From: CAJQQK01 sp963696075
GTDB taxonomy: Bacteria > Pseudomonadota > Alphaproteobacteria > Rhizobiales > Hyphomicrobiaceae
DNA: 64,000 bases
Assembly (NCBI GenBank): GCA_963696075.1
Contig: CAVOJD010000036.1
Coordinates: 1-64,000 of the forward strand
Direction of reading: 5' to 3'
Shown: positions 8,250-16,974 of the stretch, one piece after another
Position numbering within the stretch: the first letter of the stretch is position 1
Layout: every line of letters starts with the position of its first letter
The notes under the pieces: generated by a model
What the model saw: the letters and a program-made list of their open reading frames with translations, nothing else
What the model was told of the DNA's origin: nothing
The model's database searches: none
Made by a program: the position numbers and the translations under genes

Positions 8250-9593
8250 ATGAAAAGACTGAACCTAAAGACCTTGACGGCGGCGCTTGCCGTCGCTGTC
8301 AGCGTCGCCTTGCCGGCGGCGGCTCAGGAGGCCTCCGGGCCGATCCTGTTCACCAACGTCAACGTCTTTGACGGTGTGAACGAAGCCCTGATCAAAAACG
8401 CCTATGTCGTGGTGACGGGCAACAAGATCACCGCGGTGTCGACCAAACCGGTGGCCATCGCGGGGGGCACCGTGATCGACGGCGGCGGGCGTACGCTGAT
8501 GCCTGGCCTGACAGACTGCCACTGGCACAGCATGGCGGCCAATTTTAGTGGCAACGCGTTCGCCCTTGGTGAGGGCAAGCTGAACCTTGTGGCGGCCGAT
8601 GGGGCGGAAAAGACGCTTATGCGGGGCTTCACCTCGATCAGGGACGTGGGCGGCAATGTCTTCGATCTAAAGTCGGTGATCGACGACGGTATGTACATTG
8701 GTCCCCGGATTTACGCTGCGGGGTCGATGGTCTCCCAAACGTCGGGCCATGCAGATTTTCGTCAAACGATTGATATACCTCAGAGCTATTCAAGGGATCT
8801 TACCCCGCAGGAACGGATGGGGTCGGTCGCCATCGCAGACGGCAAGGCGCAAGTCCTGCAGCGCGTGCGCGAGAACCTGATGCGGGGAGCGGCCTTCATC
8901 AAGTTGATGGGTGGTGGTGGGGTCGCCTCGCCCTCGGATCCGCTGGACGTCTCGCAATACACCGTCGAGGAAATCGCGGCGGCGGTCGAAGTGGCGCAGA
9001 ACTGGGGCACCTACGTGACGGTTCACGCCTACACCGCAAAGGCGATCCAGAACGCGATCCGCGGCGGTGTCCGGAATGTCGAGCATGGCCATATGATTGA
9101 CGAGGAAACCGCCAAACTGATGAAGGAGACGAATACGTCGGTCTGCATGCAGCCCTTCTATAACGACGAGGATGCGATCCCGCTCCCTGCCGGCTCGTTT
9201 GCGGAACAAAAGTACCAATTGCTGATCTCTGGAACCGATACAGCCTACGCGTTAGCGAAGAAATACGACCTGCTCTTCGGGTTCGGCACTGACAGTCAGG
9301 GTTCACCCGCGCTCGCCGCGCGTCAGGGCGCGCAGTTGGCGAAGCTCGCCCGCTATTACGAGCCCTGGGAAGTGCTGAAGATTGCGACCAGCCAGAATTA
9401 CAAGATCTTCAAGCGTTCCGGGCCGCGCGATCCCTATCCCGGTGACAACGGTGTGGTTCGGGAGGGTGCCTATGCCGACCTGCTTCTGGTCGACGGCAAT
9501 CCGCTCGAGAACATCGACCTGATCGCCGACCCGGACAAGAACTTCGTCATTATTATGAAGGACGGCGTGATCTACAAAAATTCCATCAAATAG
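8250..9593 (+). CDS. Secreted metal-dependent amidohydrolase
   Basis: This 447-residue hydrolase of the imidazolonepropionase-like amidohydrolase superfamily has a Sec signal peptide (cleavage near ALPAAAQ, about residue 26), so it is periplasmic or secreted. Metal-site features are visible: DCHWHS (HxH), AAFIKLMGGGG with the probable carboxylated lysine, VTVHAYT, VEHGHMID and the aspartate in GTDSQGS. Family members act as prolidase-like dipeptidases, ochratoxin-type amidases or carboxylesterases; the substrate is not readable. The gene uses more third-position A/T and different codons from its neighbours and sits between an IS1380 remnant and a strong terminator, so it is probably acquired. 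No clear ribosome-binding site precedes the ATG at 8250. Confidence 0.85.
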   Translation: MKRLNLKTLTAALAVAVSVALPAAAQEASGPILFTNVNVFDGVNEALIKNAYVVVTGNKITAVSTKPVAIAGGTVIDGGGRTLMPGLTDCHWHSMAANFSGNAFALGEGKLNLVAADGAEKTLMRGFTSIRDVGGNVFDLKSVIDDGMYIGPRIYAAGSMVSQTSGHADFRQTIDIPQSYSRDLTPQERMGSVAIADGKAQVLQRVRENLMRGAAFIKLMGGGGVASPSDPLDVSQYTVEEIAAAVEVAQNWGTYVTVHAYTAKAIQNAIRGGVRNVEHGHMIDEETAKLMKETNTSVCMQPFYNDEDAIPLPAGSFAEQKYQLLISGTDTAYALAKKYDLLFGFGTDSQGSPALAARQGAQLAKLARYYEPWEVLKIATSQNYKIFKRSGPRDPYPGDNGVVREGAYADLLLVDGNPLENIDLIADPDKNFVIIMKDGVIYKNSIK

Positions 9594-9680
9594 AAACGGC
9601 AAGAAAAGAAACAACAACTTTTGTCAACGCCGGAGTAAATTTGCATCGGTTGGCCGGAGCAAAAGTACATCACGGACGAC

Positions 9681-9718
9681 AAGCAAGAAGGCCCGCGATA
9701 TCGGGGGCCTTCTTGCTT
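9681..9718 (+). terminator. intrinsic terminator after amidohydrolase
   Basis: The stem AAGCAAGAAGGCCC pairs with GGGCCTTCTTGCTT around a short loop, followed by a T-rich tract (CAATTCTCTTCTTTCTT). It lies 88 bases after the amidohydrolase stop and can also serve the convergent response-regulator gene. Confidence 0.8.
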
Positions 9719-9780
9719 CAATTCTCTTCTTTCTTGATGGGTTCTGCCGGCTTAGATCGACCTGCTTGGGGTATGTCGGA

Positions 9781-10188
9781 TCAAGACGCCGGCACAGCCT
9801 GAGCCCTCAGCCCCACGGCCCGGTTGAGAAGCGCCGGCAGCTCCGACGTACGGAACGGCTTTGTCAGAAATTCATCCGCCCCGGCCTGCAGGCACTCGGC
9901 CCGCAGCTCTTCCGAAAGACTGGATGTAATGACGACGATCGGCAGATCTTCGGTTTTCGGTGCTGCGCGCACGAGTCCGACCAGCCGCACACCATCAACC
10001 ACCGGCATCAGCACGTCCGCAACCAGCAGGTCGAAACGCCCCTCGCTCAGGAGATCGAACGCCTCCGCCCCATCCTCAGCCGTCACGACCTCGAACTGAT
10101 CGCGCGGAAGATCGCTCCAGAACAGTTCGATGGAAAATGGATCATCATCAACGACCAGCACACGAAGCGGAATATTTTGAGTGTTCAT
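9781..10188 (-). CDS. Single-domain response regulator (REC only)
   Basis: This 135-residue cytosolic receiver domain has no output domain. The acidic pair is in VVDDDP (residues 13-16), the phospho-acceptor is D58 in VADVLMPVVDG, the switch Ser/Thr lies in VVITSS, and the conserved lysine is in LTKPF. Such proteins work by protein contacts, for example in phosphorelays or motility and cell-cycle control. No histidine kinase is adjacent. The gene is monocistronic, convergent with the amidohydrolase and separated from the thiolase operon by a bidirectional terminator. Receiver identity is certain, partner unknown. Confidence 0.9.
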   Translation of the reverse strand: MNTQNIPLRVLVVDDDPFSIELFWSDLPRDQFEVVTAEDGAEAFDLLSEGRFDLLVADVLMPVVDGVRLVGLVRAAPKTEDLPIVVITSSLSEELRAECLQAGADEFLTKPFRTSELPALLNRAVGLRAQAVPAS

Positions 10189-10504
10189 TTTACACGCCCG
10201 ACAACGGGCCCGCCGTCAATCTTGCACACAAGACCCAGCCGCGGCCCTACCATTACTGATGGCAAGCCTACCGGCAGAATATTGATGATTGGTGGAGATC
10301 GAACATTACCAGAAACAAAATAATAAGCAGCAAACAAACAATCCGTTGACGCTCGACAGAATGGGCTGCCTCTCGTCCCGCTCTTGATCGCGAGCGCTCA
10401 TGCCCACCGGCACAGCAACGGCCAAATAAAAACGAAAAAACGGCGAGACCAGCCGGCCTCGCCGTTTCATTTTTTTTCGACATCCCAAATGCCGGGATGT
10501 CCCC
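10189..10504. other. intergenic region with terminator
   Basis: This 316-base region lies between the response regulator start and the DUF35 gene stop. It holds the bidirectional terminator at 10438-10467 and a short GACATCCC/GGGATGTC hairpin at 10479-10500. No gene is evident. Confidence 0.5.
10438..10467 (-). terminator. intrinsic terminator of thiolase-DUF35 operon (bidirectional)
   Basis: The stem AAACGGCGAG...CTCGCCGTTT is flanked on both sides by T-runs when read on the corresponding strand (TTTTTTCGTTTTTA on minus, TCATTTTTTTT on plus). It lies about 37 bases after the DUF35 stop codon. Confidence 0.85.
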
Positions 10505-10894
10505 TCAGGCCGCCGTAAACATTGGCACGGGCTGGCCGTTCTCAGTCTCTTTGAAAACAACCTTCACCTTCTGCCCGATGGCCACCTTGTCGAGATCCGT
10601 GTCGACAATGTTGGTCATCATCGTGACGCCCTCGTCGAGCCGCACATACGCGATGCAGTAAGGGATCTTCGAGCGTTTCATGACCGAGAAGGTATAGATT
10701 TCACCTGTCCCCGCCGCTTCGACCCATTCAACGTTACTGGAGCCTGTGAAGGGCGATCGCGCGCGCGGATAGAAATAGGGCTTCCCCGTATCCTTGCACT
10801 TCATGATGAGGAGCTTGCCCTCTTTCGCCGCATCCCAGTACTTCTGGGTCTCGGGATTGGGTTCGGGCGATGCAATCGTTCTGGTTTCTGCCAT
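10505..10894 (-). CDS. DUF35 OB-fold protein, thiolase partner
   Basis: This 129-residue protein is of the DUF35 (YdjN/ChsH2-like OB-fold) family, which associates with thiolase-like or MaoC-like acyl-CoA enzymes. A short N-terminal helix region (PEPNPETQKYWDAAKEGKL) precedes the rubredoxin-like segment and an OB fold (GTGEIYTFSVM, YVRLDEGVTMMTNI, IGQKVKVVF). The usual zinc-ribbon cysteines are mostly absent: only one Cys appears, in MKCKDTGK. It starts 5 bases after the thiolase stop, so the two are translationally linked and probably form a complex in acyl-CoA metabolism. Confidence 0.85.
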   Translation of the reverse strand: MAETRTIASPEPNPETQKYWDAAKEGKLLIMKCKDTGKPYFYPRARSPFTGSSNVEWVEAAGTGEIYTFSVMKRSKIPYCIAYVRLDEGVTMMTNIVDTDLDKVAIGQKVKVVFKETENGQPVPMFTAA

Positions 10895-10899
10895 GAGCC

Positions 10900-12069
10900 T
10901 TACTCCCGTTCCAGGATGACCGTCGAAGAGCCGTGGCGTGTGCCGATCGACCCGCCGGTACCATGCGCCAGCGCCAGATCACAATTCGGCACCTGCACTT
11001 TTTCATGCGCCTCACCGCGCAACTGCCGCACCGCTTCGATGACCTTCGTCATACCGCCGCGGTTGGCCGGGTGGTTATTGCAAAGCCCCCCGCCATCGGT
11101 GTTGAACGGCAGCTTGCCGACGCCGGAAATCAGGTTTCCGTCGGAGACGAACTTGCCGCCCTGGCCCTTCTCGCAAAAGCCGAGATCTTCGAGCTGCAAA
11201 AGCACCGTGATCGTGAAGCTGTCATAGATCGAGGCATACTTGATGTCGGTCGGCTTGACGCCGGCTTCCTCGAACGCCTTCGGCCCCGTGAACCGCGCCG
11301 CCGTGTAGGTGAGATCCACCTGGCCGGCATTCTGCCCCTTGAGCGCCGATGCGCAGCCCTTGATCTTCACCAGCGGCCGCTTCAGCGACTTGGCAATATC
11401 GGGATGCACAACGACCAGCGCGCCGCCGCCATCGGAAATGACGCAGCAATCCAGCCGGTGCAACGGCGTCGTGATCATCGGCGAGTTGACCACGTCTTCG
11501 ACCGTCACGACCTCCCGGCGCACCGCGTGCGGGTTGTACTGGGCATGCGTCGAGGCTGCGACGCGGATCCAGGCAAGCTGTTCCGACGTCGTGCCGAATT
11601 CGTGCATATGACGCTGAGCGGCCATCGCATACATGTTGGTGACGACCGGTGCGAACGGAAACTCGAACTGCACGTCCGGCGCCTGCTGGTTGTAGACACG
11701 CGGCGCCGTCCCCGTTGCCATGCCTTCGGCTGCCGGGCGGCCGGCGAGCGTGATCAGCGCCACCTTGCAGCGCCCCTGCGCGATCGCCTGCGCGGCATGC
11801 TCCACATGCACCACATAGGACGACCCACCGGTATCCGTTAAATCGACGTAGTTCGGGTTGATGCCGAGATAATCGACCATGTTGATCGGCCCGAGACCTG
11901 GCGCATCCCCGGCACAAAAATAGCCATCGACATCGGAGAGGGCGAGCCCCGCATCCTCGAGGGCGCCGTGTGCCACATCCGCGTGCAGCTCCGGCAGCGA
12001 CTTGTCGATAGCCTTTCGCGTGGGGTGCTCGAAAGCCCCCGCAATATAGGCCTTACCATTGAGTGACAT
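10900..12069 (-). CDS. Thiolase-superfamily protein (SCP-x-like), no evident nucleophile Cys
   Basis: This 389-residue cytosolic thiolase-fold protein begins MSLNGKAYIAGAFEHPTR. The start at 12069 has a GGAG site upstream. Visible thiolase features are the C-terminal HPANRGGM and ALAHGTGGSIGTRHGSS, which carry the active-site His region. The segment normally bearing the acylated cysteine reads DTGGSSYVVHVEHAAQA, with no Cys. This pattern is known in the nondecarboxylating SCPx-thiolase-like group that pairs with DUF35 proteins, as in benzylsuccinate and sterol side-chain pathways. Reaction and substrate are uncertain; it may be a CoA-ester thiolase using another residue, or a structural partner. 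Confidence 0.82.
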   Translation of the reverse strand: MSLNGKAYIAGAFEHPTRKAIDKSLPELHADVAHGALEDAGLALSDVDGYFCAGDAPGLGPINMVDYLGINPNYVDLTDTGGSSYVVHVEHAAQAIAQGRCKVALITLAGRPAAEGMATGTAPRVYNQQAPDVQFEFPFAPVVTNMYAMAAQRHMHEFGTTSEQLAWIRVAASTHAQYNPHAVRREVVTVEDVVNSPMITTPLHRLDCCVISDGGGALVVVHPDIAKSLKRPLVKIKGCASALKGQNAGQVDLTYTAARFTGPKAFEEAGVKPTDIKYASIYDSFTITVLLQLEDLGFCEKGQGGKFVSDGNLISGVGKLPFNTDGGGLCNNHPANRGGMTKVIEAVRQLRGEAHEKVQVPNCDLALAHGTGGSIGTRHGSSTVILERE

Positions 12070-12431
12070 GCGCGTCGCGACCTCCCTTCGTGCTTCTGGA
12101 ATTATCGCCGCGACGGTATCGGCGCCACCGGGCATCGGCAAGCCAAGGCCCGGATCATTGCCGCAGCCCCGGCCACTATCGGCTATCTGATTACGCTTGC
12201 GCGGCACCTGAGCCCCGTCTGCCGGCGCTTCGTCGAGGGCCGCCAAATCACATTCGGCACAAAAAGCCCCACCATGGCATCCCCGCTAACCTCGCATTTA
12301 CCTGCCTCGGGCAAGGTGTTTCAAACCGGGATGACGAACAGCCGTCATTGAGTGATCCGTAAGATCGTGCCGGCTTGTAGATGGTCTGCATACCATCGCC
12401 TATCCGCGTAACAGTTGAGTAGAGTAATCAT
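12070..12431. other. divergent intergenic region
   Basis: About 360 bases lie between the divergent thiolase and NtrC-type regulator genes. They presumably hold both promoters. I see no repeat, RNA gene or further reading frame with a ribosome-binding site. Confidence 0.4.
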
Positions 12432-13940
12432 ATGTCCAAGCGCGTTTTGATCGTCGACGACGATCCGGCTCAGCGTCGTATTCTCGAAGAAGTCATCAAG
12501 CGGCTTGGCTATCAGACCCGCACCGCGGCGTCCGGCGACAAGGCCCTCGATATCCTGCTCGGCCCAGAAGCCGGCACCATCTCCCTGGTCCTCCTCGACC
12601 TCGTCATGCCGGGCATCGACGGCCTCGAGGTCCTCGCCAAGCTCAACGGCAAGCCCGCCATCCCCCCGATCATCGTCGAGACCGCCAACGGCTCGATCGA
12701 CGCCGCCATCAATGCGATGCGCGCCGGCGCCGTCGACTTCGTCGTCAAGCCCGCCTCCCCTGAGCGCCTCGAATGCTCGATCAAGAATGCCCTCAAGATC
12801 GAGCAGCTCTCCGGCGAAATCACGCGGATGAAAAAGAAGGCCGAAGGCAAGCTCACCTTCAACGACCTTATCATCTCCACCGATGCGATGGAACGCGTCG
12901 TCTCCCTCGGCCAGCGCGCCGCCCAGTCGAACATCCCCGTCCTCATCGAAGGCGAATCCGGCGTCGGCAAGGAATTGATCGCCCGCGCCATCCAGGGTGA
13001 AAGCGAACGCGCCGGCGGCCCCTTCGTCACGGTCAACTGCGGCGCCATCCCCGAGAACCTCATCGAGAGCACCCTGTTCGGCCACGAAAAGGGCTCGTTT
13101 ACCGGCGCCCATGAAAAGCGCATCGGCAAGTTCCAGGAAGCCGATGGCGGCACGCTCTTCCTCGACGAAGTCGGCGAATTGCCCCTCGACGCCCAGGTCA
13201 AGTTGCTTCGCGCCCTGCAGGAAGGCGAAGTCGACCCGGTCGGCGGCAAGCGCCCGGTCAAGGTCAACTTCCGCCTGATCTCCGCCACCAATCGCGACAT
13301 GATCCAGCTCGTCAAGGAAGGCAAGTTCCGCGAAGACCTCTACTATCGCCTGAACGTCTTCCCCGTCTGGGTTCCCCCCCTCAAGGACCGCCTCGAGGAC
13401 GTCCCCCAACTCGCCATGCACTTCCTGTCGCGCTTTGCGGCTGAAGAAGGCAAGCGCGTGAGCGCCATCTCCGATGACGCAATGGACCTGCTCACGAAAT
13501 ACTCCTGGCCCGGCAACGTCCGCCAGCTCGAAAACGCCATGTTCCGCGCCGTCGTGCTTGCCGATCGCTCCGAACTCTCCGTTGCCGAGTTCCCGCAGGT
13601 GGCAGCCCACGTCACCGGTTACGAAACCGTTGTCCCGGATGCCCCGCCACCGGCTGCTCCGAGAGGTTCATTCGAAGGCCCGGCCCTCCTCGGCGCGGAA
13701 AACTACGTCCCCCGCACCGTTGAAATCCGCTCGGGCAACGAAAACGGCTCGATCGGCATACCTGCGATCTCGGATTCAGGCGACATCCGCCCCCTCGATG
13801 CCATTGAAGCCGACATGATCCGTCTTGCGCTCGGCCGTTATCGCGGACACATGACCGAGGTCGCCAAGCGTCTCGGCATCGGCCGCTCGACGCTCTATCG
13901 CAAGATGCAGGAATACGGCCTCGAAAGCCGCACGGGCTGA
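12432..13940 (+). CDS. Sigma-54-type response regulator, NtrC family
   Basis: This 502-residue transcription activator has three domains. The receiver comes first, with D56 in LLDLVMPGIDG. An AAA+ sigma-54 interaction domain follows, with Walker A GESGVGKE at 174-181, the L1 loop GSFTGA at 221-226 and Walker B TLFLDE at 241-246. At the end is a Fis-type helix-turn-helix (EVAKRLGIGRSTLYRKMQ). The L1 loop has Ser where the consensus GAFTGA has Ala. A Pro/Gly-rich linker of about 70 residues joins the AAA+ and DNA-binding domains. No cognate kinase is adjacent. It stands alone upstream of a peptidoglycan transpeptidase, so envelope control is possible but not shown. Confidence 0.92.
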   Translation: MSKRVLIVDDDPAQRRILEEVIKRLGYQTRTAASGDKALDILLGPEAGTISLVLLDLVMPGIDGLEVLAKLNGKPAIPPIIVETANGSIDAAINAMRAGAVDFVVKPASPERLECSIKNALKIEQLSGEITRMKKKAEGKLTFNDLIISTDAMERVVSLGQRAAQSNIPVLIEGESGVGKELIARAIQGESERAGGPFVTVNCGAIPENLIESTLFGHEKGSFTGAHEKRIGKFQEADGGTLFLDEVGELPLDAQVKLLRALQEGEVDPVGGKRPVKVNFRLISATNRDMIQLVKEGKFREDLYYRLNVFPVWVPPLKDRLEDVPQLAMHFLSRFAAEEGKRVSAISDDAMDLLTKYSWPGNVRQLENAMFRAVVLADRSELSVAEFPQVAAHVTGYETVVPDAPPPAAPRGSFEGPALLGAENYVPRTVEIRSGNENGSIGIPAISDSGDIRPLDAIEADMIRLALGRYRGHMTEVAKRLGIGRSTLYRKMQEYGLESRTG

Positions 13941-14230
13941 GGCTTGTTTCAGGGCCTGCGCCCGAGCCATCTCCGAGAAAACCCGCGAAGCCGCTCCTGA
14001 CGGCTTCGTGATCAAGCCTTATTTGTCAGCCGCGCCACACTGTGGCCAAATTTGGTCAGGCTTCGCCGGATCAACACGACTTTTGCTGATTCTTCATCAC
14101 TGTTTCGGTGAACTGACGTATCAGTCGAGACGTAAATCCGTTATGGATAGCCTGTTGAAAACGTCTCCAAATGACCCAAATTCAACGGGATGTTTACAGC
14201 TCCACAACTTTTACGTGAGGACGCTTGAAT

Positions 14231-15892
14231 ATGCTGTCTCCGCTCCGGATTGCGTGTCTCGGGCTCGTATTGAGTATCTCCGCCCCGGCTAGCGCCGTCG
14301 AACCGGAAGCGCCGGACAGACTGATCACGGCTGAAGAAGCAGCCCTGATCACCATCCGCACCCGCCTGCGCGATGCCCAACCTGAAGGCAGAAGCCTGAC
14401 CCAGTTAGAGAAGGGCGACGCAATCGACCGAGCCGGTCTTGCGAAGTTCTACGCGACCCTCTCCGAGCATATCCCCGGCACGCCCAAGCCGCTTTGGATC
14501 GACCAGGACGGCCTGACCGACCGGGCCCGCGCCGCCGCCGTCGAAATCTCGAAGGCGGACGAGTGGGGCTTCGATCCGAGCGAGTTCACGCTGCCGCAAT
14601 CCGATTTCACTGCGAACGGCCGCCTGACCGCCCGCGACCTCGTCGATCTCGAAATGACGATGAGCCTCGCAATCCTGAAGTACGTCCGCTATGCGCGCGG
14701 CGGCCGCATGGACCCAACCGACCTCTCCCTCGACATCGACCGCAAGCCCCCTCTCCTGCCGGCGGCTGACGTGTTGCGCGGCGCCTTCGCAGCTGACGAC
14801 ATCGCCCAGTTCCTCCGCGACCAGCATCCCAAGCACGACCAGTTTCTCAAACTGCGCGACGCCTACCTGAAGATCCGCGACGAAGAGCGCGACCTTTCAG
14901 AAACCAGCGACAGGGATGATGAGCGCGCCCGCCGCCGCACCCGCGCAAGCACCTCCGACCTCTCCCAGCGCCTCCTTTACAACATGGAGATGTGGCGCTG
15001 GATGCCGCGTGACCTTGGCGACTTCCACGTCCAGGCCAACATTCCCGAATTCCGCATCCGGGTAATCAGCAACGGCCGCATCATTCACAGTGAGCGCGTC
15101 GTCACCGGCAAGGTCAAGAACAAGACCCCGGTCTTCTCTGACCAACTCGAATATCTCGAGTTCCGTCCCGACTGGGGCGTGCCGAACTCGATCAAGGTCA
15201 AGGAAATCCTGCCCAAGATCATGCGCGGCAAGGACGTCGAAAGCCAGGGCTTGCGGGTCAAGTTCAACGGACAGGATATCGATTCATCGCGCATCGACTG
15301 GTCGCGCGCCGACATCCGCAATTATCACATCTACCAGCCCCCCGGCAGCCGTAACGCTCTTGGCCTCGTCAAGTTCATGTTCCCGAACAAGCATGCGGTC
15401 TACTTCCACGACACCCCCTCGAAGTACCTCTTCAAAAAGAAGGTTCGCGCCTACAGCCACGGTTGCATCCGCGTCCGTGATCCGATGAAGATGGCAGCCG
15501 TCCTCCTCGGCCATGACAAGGGCTGGGGCCGCGAACGGATCGACCGGATCGTCGAGTCCGGCATCGACAACAACCGGATCCAGCTCAGCCAGAAATATCC
15601 TGTCCACGTCACCTACTTCACCGCCCGCGCAAATCAGGACGGTGAGATCGAGCTGACCGACGACATTTACGGCCACGAGGAACTCATCCAGAAGGGCTTC
15701 GACGGCAAGGCCCACACCATCGTCAAGGAAGACCGCAGCCTCGACGAACTGGTCCAGCGCAAACAGCGCAGTCTTGGCCGGGTCGCCGACAACCGTTCGT
15801 CGTCCTCCCGTTCCAATCCCTGGTACGAGTATCAAGCCCCCCGTCGCAGCCGCGACACCCGATGGAAGCGTCGCGTCTTCGGTTCTGACTGA
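14231..15892 (+). CDS. L,D-transpeptidase, YcbB/LdtD-like
   Basis: This is a periplasmic cross-linking enzyme that forms 3-3 bonds between peptidoglycan stem peptides. The 553-residue precursor has a signal peptide (cleavage after SAPASA, about residue 22), a long N-terminal substrate-binding region, and the YkuD catalytic domain. The domain shows the catalytic motif YSHGCIRVRD with the nucleophilic Cys, preceded by HAVYFHDTP. The basic C-terminal tail (SRDTRWKRRVF) is not part of the catalytic domain. I choose the ATG at 14231, ten bases after GTGAGGA; the in-frame TTG at 14225 is too close to it. In E. coli ldtD (ycbB) neighbours ycbK (DUF882), and a DUF882 gene lies 2.2 kb downstream here. 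Confidence 0.92.
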   Translation: MLSPLRIACLGLVLSISAPASAVEPEAPDRLITAEEAALITIRTRLRDAQPEGRSLTQLEKGDAIDRAGLAKFYATLSEHIPGTPKPLWIDQDGLTDRARAAAVEISKADEWGFDPSEFTLPQSDFTANGRLTARDLVDLEMTMSLAILKYVRYARGGRMDPTDLSLDIDRKPPLLPAADVLRGAFAADDIAQFLRDQHPKHDQFLKLRDAYLKIRDEERDLSETSDRDDERARRRTRASTSDLSQRLLYNMEMWRWMPRDLGDFHVQANIPEFRIRVISNGRIIHSERVVTGKVKNKTPVFSDQLEYLEFRPDWGVPNSIKVKEILPKIMRGKDVESQGLRVKFNGQDIDSSRIDWSRADIRNYHIYQPPGSRNALGLVKFMFPNKHAVYFHDTPSKYLFKKKVRAYSHGCIRVRDPMKMAAVLLGHDKGWGRERIDRIVESGIDNNRIQLSQKYPVHVTYFTARANQDGEIELTDDIYGHEELIQKGFDGKAHTIVKEDRSLDELVQRKQRSLGRVADNRSSSSRSNPWYEYQAPRRSRDTRWKRRVFGSD

Positions 15893-15973
15893 TGACGGCC
15901 CGCGAATTATTGGGAATGGATCTTTTGATCCGTTCCCGATGGCAAAAGCGGCCTTGAGCCGCAAGAGGAACCC

Positions 15974-16867
15974 ATGCGTTGGCAACCGGGCACCGGCCCC
16001 GGCACCCGTAGACCGGCCCTATCGACCCGACTGAAGCGCTGGCTCGCCGCCAGCCTCATGCAAGATGCCCGGTTGCGCCGCCTCGCCATGAACGAGATCT
16101 TCGCGCATCACGCCGCCTCCGGCCTCCTCCTCCGCGTGCCCTTCGCTGATCACGCGCTCTTCGTCGACCCCCGCGACGATCGCATCACCGCCACCCTCCT
16201 CCAAGGCCGCCCCTGGCAGCGCGACCACCTCACGCGCGCGATTGCAACGCTCCAGCAGCATGACCGCCTCCCGCCTGGCGGCACCTTCCTCGACATCGGC
16301 GCCAACATCGGCGCCCTCACCGTCTACGCGCTCCTATCCCAGACGTTCGCCCGCGCGATCGCCCTCGAACCAGACCCCGCCAATCGTGCGATCCTCACCC
16401 GCAATATCGCCGAAAACGGCATGCACGACCGCGTCACCGTCATCGCCGCCGCCGCCTCCGGCTCACGCCACGACGCCACCCTCCATCGCGACCTGAAGAA
16501 CCTCGGCGCCCATTCCCTGGAGCCAGGCTTCTCGATGTCGGCCGGCGAGCCCGTGACCGTCCCCGCCGACCGCCTCGACACCCTGCTGGCGGCTCACCCG
16601 CTCGACACCGCATCGATTACGCTCGCCAAGATCGACGTCGAAGGCCACGAATTCGCCGTCCTCGAAGGCGCAACCGACCTCCTGGCACGCAGCACGCCGT
16701 TGATGATCGAGGTCGTTTTCGCATCACCTGACGACCGGGCCCGCCTGATCACCGCACTGGCGCAGACCCACAAAACCTGCCTCGACCTCGCCGAACCCGG
16801 CGCGAAGCCGATCCCTCTCGAAACCTTTCACCCGAGCGCTCTGCAGCACGAGCTGCTCATTTTCTGA
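15974..16867 (+). CDS. FkbM-family methyltransferase
   Basis: This 297-residue SAM-dependent methyltransferase belongs to the FkbM family, often acting on O-linked sugars or glycan precursors. Motif I is FLDIGANIGALTVYAL near residue 98, the acidic motif II is IALEPDPAN, and KIDVEGHEFAVLEGA is the FkbM hallmark near residue 217. There is no signal peptide. It follows the L,D-transpeptidase by about 80 bases and may share its transcript. Its envelope-linked neighbours suggest a glycan substrate, but this is inference. A second, distinct FkbM gene lies at 28437. Confidence 0.85.
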   Translation: MRWQPGTGPGTRRPALSTRLKRWLAASLMQDARLRRLAMNEIFAHHAASGLLLRVPFADHALFVDPRDDRITATLLQGRPWQRDHLTRAIATLQQHDRLPPGGTFLDIGANIGALTVYALLSQTFARAIALEPDPANRAILTRNIAENGMHDRVTVIAAAASGSRHDATLHRDLKNLGAHSLEPGFSMSAGEPVTVPADRLDTLLAAHPLDTASITLAKIDVEGHEFAVLEGATDLLARSTPLMIEVVFASPDDRARLITALAQTHKTCLDLAEPGAKPIPLETFHPSALQHELLIF

Positions 16868-16974
16868 ACCACACCCGCTGGCCGGTGCATATGATCTCCG
16901 GCAAGCGACACGCCGTAATGGATGCCAAGACGAAAATCGGCGCGAACCTCAAAACCTGCCGGAGACCCGAACCG

